This document shows positions 19,189-26,474 of a stretch of DNA of 64,000 bases, in pieces. The stretch is taken from assembly GCF_947495455.1 (NCBI RefSeq), contig NZ_CANLZC010000007.1:1-64000 (forward strand), in the 5' to 3' direction. The notes under the pieces were generated by a model. That model made no database searches. It was given only the letters and a program-made list of their open reading frames with translations, and was not told the DNA's origin. Origin of the DNA: an uncultured Shewanella sp. Its GTDB lineage: Bacteria; Pseudomonadota; Gammaproteobacteria; Enterobacterales; Shewanellaceae. Every line of letters begins with the position of its first letter. Positions within the stretch are counted from its first letter, which is position 1. Made by a program: the position numbers and the translations under genes.

Positions 19189-20274
19189 ATGAACGCTTTT
19201 CATAAAACTCTATTAGCTTCTACGCTGGCTTCACTCACTTTGGCCTCTGCTCAGGCTGCGGAAACGACACAAAATAATAAACAAGACGTTACCACTGACA
19301 TTAATGTTAACAGTGATCGTGGTAATACCATGCAAAGTCAGCAAGCATTAGACAGTGCGGTCATTTTGTACGGGAAGCTGAATATTACAGGCCAATATAA
19401 TGATGAGGATGGAGAGACTAAGAATACGATTCAAAGTAACGAGTCTCGACTAGGGGTGAAAGGGGGCTATCAAATTACCGATGCTTTGGAAGCATTTTAT
19501 ACCATAGAGTATAAAGTGGACACGGGCGCTGATAGTTCTGATAATTTTACCGCTCGTAATCAATTTGTTGGTTTAAGAGGGAGTTTTGGAGAATTAGCGG
19601 TTGGACGTAATGATACCATTTTTAAGCGCTCAGAAGGAAAAGTCGATCAGTTCAATGATTTAGATGGTGATATTAAGTACCTGTTTAAAGGCCAGAATCG
19701 TATGGCACAAACGGCAACGTATTTAACACCAGATATGAAGGGATTTAGAATAGGCGCGACTTATGTCGCAGATGCAGACTCAAATCAATATGATGAGAAT
19801 GGTTATAGTGTGGCTGCATTTTATGGTGATAAGAAACTGAAGAAGACGATGTTTTATGCATCAGTGGCCTATGATGATAATGTCAAAGGTTATGAGATCA
19901 TCCGTGGAACAGCGCAAGTAAAAATTATGGAATTAAAGCTCGGTGCCATGTATCAGCAGCAAAAGGAGAAATATGATGAGATTGAGGTTACGATAGATGG
20001 AGAGACATTTGAGCAAATTATTGCAGTTGATGGCGATCGAAATAATGGTTATTTATTAAGTGCAGCGTACCCAGTAAAAGATTTTACTTTAAAAGCGCAA
20101 TACCAAGATATGGAAGAGGTTGGAGAGTCTTGGGCTGCGGGTGTTGATTATCAATTGGCTAAGCCGACTAAGCTGATGGCTTTTTGGATAGATCGTACCT
20201 ATGACACGGCTTACACAGGTAGCAGTGAAGAAACGGATAAGTATTTTGCTGTGGGTATTGAGCATAAATTCTAA
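19189..20274 (+). CDS. Outer-membrane porin
   Basis: This is a Gram-negative general porin of the trimeric beta-barrel type (361 aa). The ATG at 19189 has AAAGGA upstream; a TTG three bases earlier is unlikely. The signal peptide ends AQA-AET at about residue 24. The mature protein has alternating hydrophobic strands, a barrel motif GLRGSFGELAVGRNDTIF, many acidic loops and the C-terminal Phe (GIEHKF) needed for insertion by the BAM complex. It is the gene before phoB, an order I associate with Shewanella; no clear Pho box is seen upstream, so phosphate control is not shown. Confidence 0.9.
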   Translation: MNAFHKTLLASTLASLTLASAQAAETTQNNKQDVTTDINVNSDRGNTMQSQQALDSAVILYGKLNITGQYNDEDGETKNTIQSNESRLGVKGGYQITDALEAFYTIEYKVDTGADSSDNFTARNQFVGLRGSFGELAVGRNDTIFKRSEGKVDQFNDLDGDIKYLFKGQNRMAQTATYLTPDMKGFRIGATYVADADSNQYDENGYSVAAFYGDKKLKKTMFYASVAYDDNVKGYEIIRGTAQVKIMELKLGAMYQQQKEKYDEIEVTIDGETFEQIIAVDGDRNNGYLLSAAYPVKDFTLKAQYQDMEEVGESWAAGVDYQLAKPTKLMAFWIDRTYDTAYTGSSEETDKYFAVGIEHKF

Positions 20275-20312
20275 GCATGATGTGTTGTGATAATCTAGAA
20301 AAATATAAAATG

Positions 20313-20338
20313 AATAAGGAGGCATTCGCCTCCTTATT
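20313..20338 (+). terminator. Terminator after the porin gene
   Basis: The perfect 11-bp stem AATAAGGAGGC / GCCTCCTTATT with a 4-base loop is followed by a short T-run. Confidence 0.75.
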
Positions 20339-20424
20339 TGCTATTGTGTCGAGGATCTAAGTGTAAAGATCATAAGACGGGATTATTGTTTTAGGGCATA
20401 ATAATCGTTCGTTGTTTCATATTT

Positions 20425-20442
20425 TTGTAATAAAATTGACCA
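20425..20442 (+). promoter_or_regulatory. Possible Pho box upstream of phoB
   Basis: TTGTAATAAAATTGACCA matches about 11 of 18 positions of the PhoB consensus (two CTGTCA-like halves 11 bases apart). It lies 42 bases before the phoB start. Autoactivation of phoB is usual, but this match is only moderate. Confidence 0.35.
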
Positions 20443-20483
20443 ATAATAATAGTCGTGTAACATTCACTGATAGAAGATTAATT

Positions 20484-21170
20484 ATGACGGCAAGGATATT
20501 AATTGTAGAAGATGAGTTAGCGATTCGAGATATGCTAACTTTTGTGCTTGAGCAACACGGTTTTAACACTATTGCTGCAGAAGACTATGATTCTGCTTTG
20601 GCTAGGTTGTCTGAACCTTATCCAGATTTAGTCTTACTTGATTGGATGTTTCCAGGTGGCAGTGGTATACAGCTGGCAAAACGTTTACGCCAAGATGAGT
20701 TCACGCGTCAAATTCCCATTATTATGTTAACGGCACGTGGGGAAGAAGAAGACAAAGTCCGTGGATTGGAAGTGGGTGCTGACGATTTTATTACCAAACC
20801 TTTTTCACCAAAAGAATTGGTTGCTCGTATTAAAGCTGTGATGCGAAGAAGTGCACCCACTTGTTTAGAAGATACGATAGACGTGCAAGGGTTACAGCTT
20901 GATCCTGTGAGTCATAGAGTGACTGTTGGTGAGATGGTGATTGAAATGGGGCCAACCGAGTTTAAATTATTACACTTTTTTATGACCCACCTTGAACGAG
21001 TCTATAGTCGAGAACAGTTGCTGGATAATGTATGGGGGACAAATGTGTATGTTGAGGACCGAACCGTAGATGTGCATATTAGGCGTTTACGTAAAGCGAT
21101 TCAGCAGGGTGGGCATGATAAATTGATTCAGACTGTTCGTGGTGCAGGCTATCGATTTTCTGCAAGGTAA
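20484..21170 (+). CDS. phoB: Phosphate regulon response regulator PhoB
   Basis: PhoB is the two-component transcription activator for phosphate starvation. The start is the ATG giving [18 protein letters not shown] (228 aa, E. coli 229); an upstream in-frame extension lacks family support. The receiver domain has acidic residues E9/D10, phospho-acceptor D53 (LLDWMF) and the Lys of FITKPFSP. The C-terminal OmpR-type winged helix ends [16 protein letters not shown]...[10 protein letters not shown]. It is followed by a VOC gene and then its partner kinase. Confidence 0.95.
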   Translation: MTARILIVEDELAIRDMLTFVLEQHGFNTIAAEDYDSALARLSEPYPDLVLLDWMFPGGSGIQLAKRLRQDEFTRQIPIIMLTARGEEEDKVRGLEVGADDFITKPFSPKELVARIKAVMRRSAPTCLEDTIDVQGLQLDPVSHRVTVGEMVIEMGPTEFKLLHFFMTHLERVYSREQLLDNVWGTNVYVEDRTVDVHIRRLRKAIQQGGHDKLIQTVRGAGYRFSAR

Positions 21171-21247
21171 AATACGTAGACTGGAATAATCAGTGAAACC
21201 GATATTGTTATAATGAATGGTGATGCAATCAATATAAGGATATTTTT

Positions 21248-21832
21248 ATGATAGCGTATAAGTCGATTTCTCACATCAATATCGTCGTGGATAATATTGA
21301 GCAAGCCAGTGAATTCTATCAACAAGCATTAGGCGCTATTCCAGTACAACATTTTGCTCATTTTAAAAATGTTGGTTTTGCAAAATCAGCGGGATTTATT
21401 GAAGAAGCTGATAAAGTCGATGTGTGTATACAATTTTTAAAAATTCCAACGGTTCCTACTCCGTTATTTATTGAATTAATGGAATATCATTACCCCAGTG
21501 GAAATGATAGCAGGCCTACAGGCAATACCAATGATATTGGTGGTGTGAGGCATGTGGCTTTAGGTGTCGCTAATATTGATGAGGCTTTTCAATTTTTAAA
21601 AAGTATTAATGGTGTAAAAATGATCAGCGATCATTTAGATTATAAGCCTTATACTATTAGCCCTATTACGCCAAATGATTTTATTTTCTTGGATGAAGCA
21701 CTTGAAAGTGATTTGAAAGAAAAAGAGAATGTGTGTCATATTATTGGTGGGATCCGATATTTTTATTTTCAAGATCCTTATGGCGTTCAATGGGAGCTTG
21801 AGCAAGGCCATGATGATATCGCCAGCCAGTGA
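21248..21832 (+). CDS. VOC (glyoxalase/dioxygenase-fold) protein between phoB and phoR
   Basis: This 194-aa vicinal oxygen chelate protein has two beta-alpha-beta-beta-beta modules. Candidate metal ligands are the His in SISHINIVV, the Glu in FIELMEYH, the His in VRHVALGV and the Glu in VQWELEQG, which fits a functional metal site. The substrate is unknown. The start has AAGGA seven bases upstream. It splits phoB from phoR, which are normally adjacent, so it may be co-expressed under phosphate limitation. Confidence 0.8.
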   Translation: MIAYKSISHINIVVDNIEQASEFYQQALGAIPVQHFAHFKNVGFAKSAGFIEEADKVDVCIQFLKIPTVPTPLFIELMEYHYPSGNDSRPTGNTNDIGGVRHVALGVANIDEAFQFLKSINGVKMISDHLDYKPYTISPITPNDFIFLDEALESDLKEKENVCHIIGGIRYFYFQDPYGVQWELEQGHDDIASQ

Positions 21833-21931
21833 AGGAAGTTGCTTCAAATGGCAAAATGGGGTCGTAAATTAAATATCACTTTGATTATATTTTAAATTAT
21901 TGTTTTTTTACCGCAGCTTTTAGGTTGTTTT

Positions 21932-23239
21932 ATGCTTGACTCCTACTCTGGTTCACGTTTATTTTTGCGTTTGATTTTTTTTCTATTTTTTTGTTTTTCT
22001 CTCGGCCTATTATTCGGTCGAGTGATTGAAATCGTGATGTTGGGTAGTATTGGGTTATTATTCTGGCATTATCATCAGATCTCTAGGTTAAATTATTGGT
22101 TATGGCACGATAGGCGATTGACGCCTCCTAATGGTAGAGGAAGTTGGGAAGGTGTTTTCAATGGTATTTATCGATTACAGGGAAAAAATAGAAAGCGTAT
22201 TTCTCAATTAGCGTATATTTTAGGGCGTTTTAGACAAGGTGCTGAAGCATTGCCCGATGCTGCGGTGGTGTTAGATTCTGAATATAATATTTTATGGTGT
22301 AATCAGTTGGCGCGTTTGTTGCTGGGTTTCGTTTGGCCTCAAGATAGTGGGCAGCGTATTGACAACCTTCTTCGTCATCCGGACTTTTCTTTATATTTAA
22401 AAAAAGGTGAATATGCTGAACCTTTTGAGCTTGCTGCCCCGTTATCGGAAAATGGCGTACTTGAAATTAGAATAATGCCTTATGGTACGGGTCAATACCT
22501 TTTTATTGCAAGAGATATTACCCATGTTAGACACCTTGAAGGGATGAGAAAAGACTTTGTGGCCAATGTGTCCCATGAGTTGAAGACACCGTTAACCGTA
22601 TTGCAAGGGTATCTTGAAATGATGCAGGGTATGGCTGAACCCGACTCGCCCAATATGAAGGCCATGGTTCAAATGCAACAGCAAACGACTCGAATGAAAT
22701 CTATGGTTGAGCAATTATTGGTACTTTCTCGCATTGAAGATGCCAGTAATATTGATTTAGAGCAAACAATCAATATGTCTGCACTGTTTAACTTATTGGT
22801 TGAGGAAGCGAAAGCGCTTTCCCAAGGCCAATATCAATTACACTTTTTCTGTGAGGAGAAATGCGACGTTCATGGTGACGAAGTACAATTAAGAAGCGCT
22901 TGTTCTAATTTGATTTCTAATGCTATTCGGTACACGCCAGAAGGTGGCGTGATAGAGATAAGTTGGAAGCATACTCCAGCAGGAGGTGTTTTTAGTGTAA
23001 AGGATACGGGAGAAGGTATAGCGATACAGCATCTTGGTCGACTGACCGAGCGTTTTTATCGTGTCGATAGTGCAAGATCCAGAGGCAGTGGTGGAACAGG
23101 TTTAGGTTTAGCCATTACTAAGCATGCATTGAGCCATCATCAAAGTGAATTGAATATTGTCAGTGAACTGGGTAAAGGGAGTACATTCAGCTTTGTTATC
23201 CCTCAACATTTATTAGAAATGAGCCCTATAGCGGTATAA
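21932..23239 (+). CDS. phoR: Phosphate regulon sensor kinase PhoR
   Basis: PhoR is the membrane histidine kinase that phosphorylates PhoB (435 aa; E. coli 431). Two closely spaced N-terminal helices (about 10-50) anchor it, with no large periplasmic domain. A PAS domain (about 100-190) precedes the HisKA segment VANVSHELKTPLTVLQGY with H215. The ATPase domain has N-box NLISNAIRYTPEGG, DTGEGIA and GGTGLGLAITKH. TTAGG lies seven bases before the ATG. The kinase shows no missing key residues. Confidence 0.94.
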   Translation: MLDSYSGSRLFLRLIFFLFFCFSLGLLFGRVIEIVMLGSIGLLFWHYHQISRLNYWLWHDRRLTPPNGRGSWEGVFNGIYRLQGKNRKRISQLAYILGRFRQGAEALPDAAVVLDSEYNILWCNQLARLLLGFVWPQDSGQRIDNLLRHPDFSLYLKKGEYAEPFELAAPLSENGVLEIRIMPYGTGQYLFIARDITHVRHLEGMRKDFVANVSHELKTPLTVLQGYLEMMQGMAEPDSPNMKAMVQMQQQTTRMKSMVEQLLVLSRIEDASNIDLEQTINMSALFNLLVEEAKALSQGQYQLHFFCEEKCDVHGDEVQLRSACSNLISNAIRYTPEGGVIEISWKHTPAGGVFSVKDTGEGIAIQHLGRLTERFYRVDSARSRGSGGTGLGLAITKHALSHHQSELNIVSELGKGSTFSFVIPQHLLEMSPIAV

Positions 23240-23255
23240 GTTAAAAAAGCTTGGT

Positions 23256-23295
23256 TTGTCATCATAGTGTCACTTAGTTGTCATAGACTTGTCAC
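23256..23295 (+). promoter_or_regulatory. Two tandem Pho boxes upstream of pstS
   Basis: TTGTCATCATAGTGTCAC (23256-23273) and TTGTCATAGACTTGTCAC (23278-23295) each contain two TGTCA half sites 11 bases apart. The two boxes are 22 bases apart, on the same face of the helix. This is the arrangement bound by PhoB dimers and predicts strong phosphate-starvation control of pstS. Confidence 0.85.
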
Positions 23296-23351
23296 GGTCG
23301 CAATCGATACTGACTGCATTGAAATAATTAAGCTGAATATTGGAGCAAGAA

Positions 23352-24323
23352 ATGAGACTGAAACAGCTGATCAGCGCAGTGGGTTTGACTGTAGCAAGTG
23401 TGTTTTCTATCGGCGTGATGGCATCTATTGATCCCAATTTACCGATTTATACTAAAACAAGTGGCGTGTCAGGGAACTTATCATCGGTTGGTTCAGATAC
23501 CTTGGCAAATATGATGACATTATGGGCTGAAGAATTTCGTGAACTCTACCCAAATGTCAATATACAAATACAAGCTGCAGGCTCTTCTACTGCACCGCCA
23601 GCACTAACAGAAGGGACTTCTCAGTTTGGACCTATGAGCCGCAAAATGAAGCCCAACGAAATCGAGGCATTTGAAAAGCATTACGGCTATAAACCGACTC
23701 GGATCCGCGTGGCTATTGATGCATTAGCGGTTTTTGTACACAAAGATAATCCGATTGAAGGTTTAAGTATTGAGCAAATCGATGATATTTTTTCTGCTAC
23801 TTATAAGTGTGGTGGTCAAGATGTGGATCGTTGGGGGGATTTAGGTTTAACAGGTCGTTGGGCGGCGAAAGATATTCAGCTATATGGTCGAAATTCTGTA
23901 TCGGGTACTTATGGCTATTTCAAGAAAAGAGCCTTGTGTAAAGGAGACTTTAAAGCCAATGTGAATGAGCAACCTGGCTCTGCATCAGTAGTACAATCTG
24001 TTTCTCAATCTTTGAATGCCATTGGTTATTCGGGTATTGGCTATAAAACTGCGGGTGTGAAAGCGGTTGCTATATCAAAGAAAGGCACTAATTATATCGA
24101 TGCTTCAGCGGAAAATGCGGCAAAAGGGATCTACCCACTATCTCGGTACTTATATGTTTATGTCAACAAAGCGCCCAATAAAGAATTAGCACCAATGGAT
24201 CGTGAGTTTATTCGCTTTATTTTATCAAAACAAGGCCAAAAGATTGTTGAAAAAGACGGATATGTGGCTTTACCTCGCGGTGTGATTGCGAAAGATTTAG
24301 CGAAAGCAGGTATTCGCTTGTAA
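23352..24323 (+). CDS. pstS: Phosphate-binding protein, PstS family
   Basis: This periplasmic substrate-binding protein for phosphate (323 aa) is synthesised with a signal peptide ending around GVMAS (residue 25). Phosphate-contact segments are [24 protein letters not shown] and [12 protein letters not shown]. The ATG at 23352 has GGAG seven bases upstream, so it is preferred over the in-frame TTG at 23340. No pstCAB transporter genes follow; the DNA downstream is the micro-ORF array. The protein may work with a transporter encoded elsewhere or act in sensing or scavenging. Confidence 0.9.
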   Translation: MRLKQLISAVGLTVASVFSIGVMASIDPNLPIYTKTSGVSGNLSSVGSDTLANMMTLWAEEFRELYPNVNIQIQAAGSSTAPPALTEGTSQFGPMSRKMKPNEIEAFEKHYGYKPTRIRVAIDALAVFVHKDNPIEGLSIEQIDDIFSATYKCGGQDVDRWGDLGLTGRWAAKDIQLYGRNSVSGTYGYFKKRALCKGDFKANVNEQPGSASVVQSVSQSLNAIGYSGIGYKTAGVKAVAISKKGTNYIDASAENAAKGIYPLSRYLYVYVNKAPNKELAPMDREFIRFILSKQGQKIVEKDGYVALPRGVIAKDLAKAGIRL

Positions 24324-24344
24324 TATTAGTTACATTTAGAAAAG

Positions 24345-24372
24345 GCCTCCTTATGGTGATGGTGGCTTTTTT
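24345..24372 (+). terminator. Terminator after pstS
   Basis: The stem GCCTCC / GGTGGC (one central T-T mismatch) with a 10-base loop is followed by six T. Confidence 0.65.
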
Positions 24373-24392
24373 GTTAGGGATGCATAAAAAAT

Positions 24393-24416
24393 GGCAACGC
24401 TCCAAGGAGGGTTGCC
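24393..24416 (-). terminator. Array hairpin 1 (minus-strand intrinsic terminator)
   Basis: On the minus strand the stem is GGCAACCCTC / GAGCGTTGCC with one mismatch and a 4-base loop (CTTG), followed by ATTTTTTAT. It would end a leftward transcript from unit 1. Confidence 0.6.
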
Positions 24417-24501
24417 ATACAATAACAGTCGTTTCAGGAAAATCAGAACAAGGTTAAACTGGATATTACGCTAGCCGTATCACATTGTTGCTTGTTCATT
24501 G

Positions 24502-24600
24502 TCACTTTCCATATTGACCATAGTAAGTAAAAGTCAGCACAAAATATGCTTCAATAGGGAGATGATAAATGATGAAACCATTCAAAAATAATCGCTTCAT
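24502..24600 (-). CDS. Antisense hydrophobic micro-ORF, unit 1 (32 aa)
   Basis: Opposite the plus-strand micro-ORF, an ATG at 24600 opens a 32-codon frame. It begins MKRLFLNGFIIYHLPIEAYF and continues with a hydrophobic, Tyr-rich tail. Units 3, 4 and 5 keep the start and 25 further codons but stop early at TAG (25161-25241, 25510-25590, 26092-26172). There is no good ribosome site. It could be a toxin-like peptide or simply the complement of the other frame. Confidence 0.25.
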   Translation of the reverse strand: MKRLFLNGFIIYHLPIEAYFVLTFTYYGQYGK

Positions 24601-24616
24601 AGTATCAGAGCGTTGA
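24569..24616 (+). CDS. Micro-ORF, array unit 1 (15 aa)
   Basis: The frame encodes MMKPFKNNRFIVSER and stops at TGA. AGGGAG lies seven bases before the first ATG, the best ribosome site in the array. The peptide is basic and has no signal or membrane segment. No family is recognised; it could be a true peptide or a translated leader. Confidence 0.4.
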   Translation: MMKPFKNNRFIVSER

Positions 24617-24728
24617 AATGCACATAAGTTCCATTCTTTTTCAAAAAAGATTGAAAAAATGGCGAGAGAGCATGAAAAAAAGCAAATAAAATGGAACGTA
24701 ACACTGCACTGGAGATAGCGAAAAAAAT

Positions 24729-24752
24729 GGCAACGCTCTAAAGAGGGTTGCC
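24729..24752 (-). terminator. Array hairpin 2 (minus-strand intrinsic terminator)
   Basis: Same stem as hairpin 1 with loop TTTA on the minus strand, followed by ATTTTTTT. Confidence 0.6.
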
Positions 24753-24837
24753 ATACAACAACAGTCGTTTCAGGAAAATCAGAACAAGATTAAACTGGAT
24801 ATTACGCTAGCCGTATCACATTGTTGCTTGTTCATTG

Positions 24838-24936
24838 TCACTTTCCATATTGACCATAATAAGTAAAAGTCAGCACAAAATATGCTTCAATAGGGAGATG
24901 ATAAATGATGAAACCATTCAAAAATAATCGCTTCAT
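24838..24936 (-). CDS. Antisense hydrophobic micro-ORF, unit 2 (32 aa)
   Basis: This is identical in length and almost identical in sequence to the antisense frame of unit 1. A longer in-frame reading that starts at 25059 runs through hairpin 3 and is not credible as a gene. Confidence 0.25.
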   Translation of the reverse strand: MKRLFLNGFIIYHLPIEAYFVLTFTYYGQYGK

Positions 24937-24952
24937 AGTATCAGAGCGTTGA
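24905..24952 (+). CDS. Micro-ORF, array unit 2 (15 aa)
   Basis: This encodes the same 15 residues as unit 1, with the same AGGGAG site and a TGA stop. Confidence 0.4.
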   Translation: MMKPFKNNRFIVSER

Positions 24953-25033
24953 AATGCACATAAGTTCCATGCTTTTTCAAAAAAGAGCAAATAAAATGGA
25001 ACGTAACACTGCACTGGAGATAGCGAAAAAAAT

Positions 25034-25057
25034 GGCAACGCTCTAAAGAGGGTTGCC
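25034..25057 (-). terminator. Array hairpin 3 (minus-strand intrinsic terminator)
   Basis: Identical to hairpin 2, followed on the minus strand by ATTTTTTT. Confidence 0.6.
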
Positions 25058-25209
25058 ATACAATAACAGTCGTTTCAGGAAAATCAGAACAAGGTTAAAC
25101 TGGATATTACGCTAGCCGTATCACATTGTTGCTTGTTCATTGTCACTTTCCATATTGACCCTAGTAAGTAAAAGTCAGCACAAAATATGCTTCAATAGGG
25201 AGATGATAA

Positions 25210-25257
25210 ATGATGAAACCATTCAAAAATAATCGCTTCATAGTATCAGAGCGTTAA
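25210..25257 (+). CDS. Micro-ORF, array unit 3 (15 aa)
   Basis: The same peptide is encoded. The stop has changed from TGA to TAA, so the stop position is conserved although the codon differs. Confidence 0.4.
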   Translation: MMKPFKNNRFIVSER

Positions 25258-25382
25258 AATGCACATAAGTTCCATTCTTTTTCAAAAAAGATTGAAAAAA
25301 TGGCGAGAGAGCGTGAGAAAAAGAGTGAAAAAAGAGCAAATAAAATAGAGCATAACAGTGTTCTTGAAACAGCGAAAAAAAT

Positions 25383-25406
25383 GGCAACGCTCTAAAGAGG
25401 GTTGCC
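25383..25406 (-). terminator. Array hairpin 4 (minus-strand intrinsic terminator)
   Basis: Identical to hairpin 2, followed on the minus strand by ATTTTTTT. Confidence 0.6.
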
Positions 25407-25558
25407 ATACAATAACAGTCGTTTCAGGAAAATCAGAACAAGGTTAAACTGGATATTACGCTAGCCGTATCACATTGTTGCTTGTTCATTGTCACTTTCC
25501 ATATTGACCCTAGTAAATAAAAGTCAGCACAAAATATGCTTCAATAGGGAGATGATAA

Positions 25559-25606
25559 ATGATGAAACCATTCAAAAATAATCGCTTCATAGTATCAGAG
25601 CGTTGA
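25559..25606 (+). CDS. Micro-ORF, array unit 4 (15 aa)
   Basis: The same peptide as unit 1 with a TGA stop. The A-rich tail of this unit runs into the IS-end relic at 25661. Confidence 0.4.
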   Translation: MMKPFKNNRFIVSER

Positions 25607-25660
25607 AATGCACATAAGTTCAATGCTTTTTAAAAAAGAATGAAAAAATGACGAGAAAGT

Positions 25661-25686
25661 GTGACCGAATTCAGTTGATCATGTCA
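25661..25686 (+). mobile_element. Relic of the IS3-family right end
   Basis: This 26-base segment differs at two positions from the IS end at 411-436. No transposase remains next to it. It sits at the junction of unit 4 and about 170 bases of unrelated DNA, so an element probably once inserted in the array and was lost. Confidence 0.65.
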
Positions 25687-25862
25687 GAAGGTGCAAAGAG
25701 AATAAAGACACATTGGTTATTTGGTTTTGCTATCAGTGAGTGATGATTTTTGTTTTCAGGGTTTCTATATTGAAAAGTTGACTGAGGATGGCGTTTTTGG
25801 ACTTCTGATTGGAAAGTGCCGCCATAAAATGAGACGTTAGATAGAAAATGCACATAAAAAAT

Positions 25863-25886
25863 GGCAACCCTCAAAAGAGTGTTGCC
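25863..25886 (-). terminator. Array hairpin 5 (minus-strand intrinsic terminator)
   Basis: A diverged copy: GGCAACACTC / GAGGGTTGCC on the minus strand with loop TTTT, followed by ATTTTTTAT. The outer stem is kept while the mismatch and loop have changed. Confidence 0.55.
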
Positions 25887-26140
25887 AACAAGAATCGTTA
25901 AATGAAAAATGTAAACAATAACAACATATTCAATACCTCAGTATTGCTTGTAACAAAAACAGATTATGGGGTTCATGCTGCGCTAGTTGAGCATGAGTAC
26001 ATAATTTTTTGCTACAGAGCCCTAACGATAATAGTGTTGGCCTGATGTATTGAAGTGATGCTTTTGTTCATTGTCATTTTCCATATTGACCCTAGTAAGT
26101 AAAAGTCAGCACAAAATATGCTTCAATAGGGAGATGATAA

Positions 26141-26188
26141 ATGATGAAACCATTCAAAAATAATCGCTTCATAATATCAGAGCGTTAA
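26141..26188 (+). CDS. Micro-ORF, array unit 5 (15 aa)
   Basis: One codon differs (GTA to ATA), giving MMKPFKNNRFIISER, a conservative Val to Ile change, and the stop is TAA. AGGGAG and spacing are unchanged. The left half of this unit has been replaced, so conservation is confined to the ORF half and the hairpin. Confidence 0.4.
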   Translation: MMKPFKNNRFIISER

Positions 26189-26290
26189 AATGCACATAAG
26201 TTCCATTCTTTTTTAAAAAAGTACAAAAAATTTTTGAACGCTAGTGATAAAAGTAAGGGCTTTTCTTGTCATAGGAATAGGTACAAAAAA

Positions 26291-26321
26291 GGCAACTACC
26301 TTGATGAAATCAAGTGTTGCC
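26291..26321. terminator. Closing hairpin of the array (bidirectional terminator)
   Basis: GGCAAC...CTTGAT-GAA-ATCAAG...GTTGCC is preceded by AAAAAA and followed by TTTT. It can stop transcripts from both sides. Its outer arms are the same as in hairpins 1-5. Confidence 0.75.
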
Positions 26322-26323
26322 TT

Positions 26324-26363
26324 TTGATCAATTTATTGATCAATGGGGTTTATTAGAAACCCC
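26324..26363. repeat. Two further hairpins after the array
   Basis: TTGATCAA-TTTA-TTGATCAA at 26324-26343 is followed at once by GGGGTTT-ATTAG-AAACCCC at 26345-26363. They lie just before a ribosome site and a short frame. Confidence 0.7.
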
Positions 26364-26371
26364 AAGGGAGA

Positions 26372-26452
26372 ATGATGAACATTAAAAAACATGCTCAATC
26401 AATTAGAGTGGCGTTTTTACTAATAGTTCAACATTTATCAATAAAAAAATAA
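26372..26452 (+). CDS. Possible 26-aa micro-ORF related in layout to the array ORFs
   Basis: After AAGGGAG the frame opens with ATGATG and encodes MMNIKKHAQSIRVAFLLIVQ plus six more residues (HLSIKK). The leader resembles that of the array ORFs (AGGGAGA...ATGATGAA). The peptide is basic at both ends with a hydrophobic centre. The spacing to the ATG is short (1 or 4 bases), which lowers confidence. Confidence 0.3.
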   Translation: MMNIKKHAQSIRVAFLLIVQHLSIKK

Positions 26453-26474
26453 ATCTATGTATTGATTAAATTAT

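Larger units (their letters stand above)
24388..26321. repeat. Tandem array of hairpin plus micro-ORF units
   Basis: Five units follow each other; hairpin-to-hairpin distances are 336, 305, 349 and 480 bases. Units 1-4 are nearly identical throughout most of their length. Unit 5 keeps the hairpin and the micro-ORF half but its middle is unrelated. Each unit has, left to right, an A-run, a GGCAAC...GTTGCC hairpin, about 150 bases of conserved spacer, AGGGAG, an ATGATG start and 15 codons, then an A-rich tail whose length varies. A sixth hairpin at 26291 closes the array. No conventional gene is present over these roughly 1.9 kb. Confidence 0.9.

Noticed and set aside
20412..20483. 24-residue N-terminal extension of PhoB
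   Set aside because: It would cover the possible Pho box, and PhoB proteins begin at the receiver domain ([11 protein letters not shown]).
24838..25059. 73-aa minus-strand ORF in the array
   Set aside because: Its upstream half runs through the terminator hairpin of the next unit and is not kept in other units. Only the last 32 codons recur, and these are listed as the unit 2 antisense micro-ORF.
25671..25874. 67-aa minus-strand ORF
   Set aside because: It spans hairpin-flanking DNA, non-repeat DNA and the IS relic, with no ribosome site or family resemblance.
24388..26321. CRISPR array
   Set aside because: Repeat units are about 300 bp or more and near-identical throughout. There are no short repeats with unique spacers and no cas genes.
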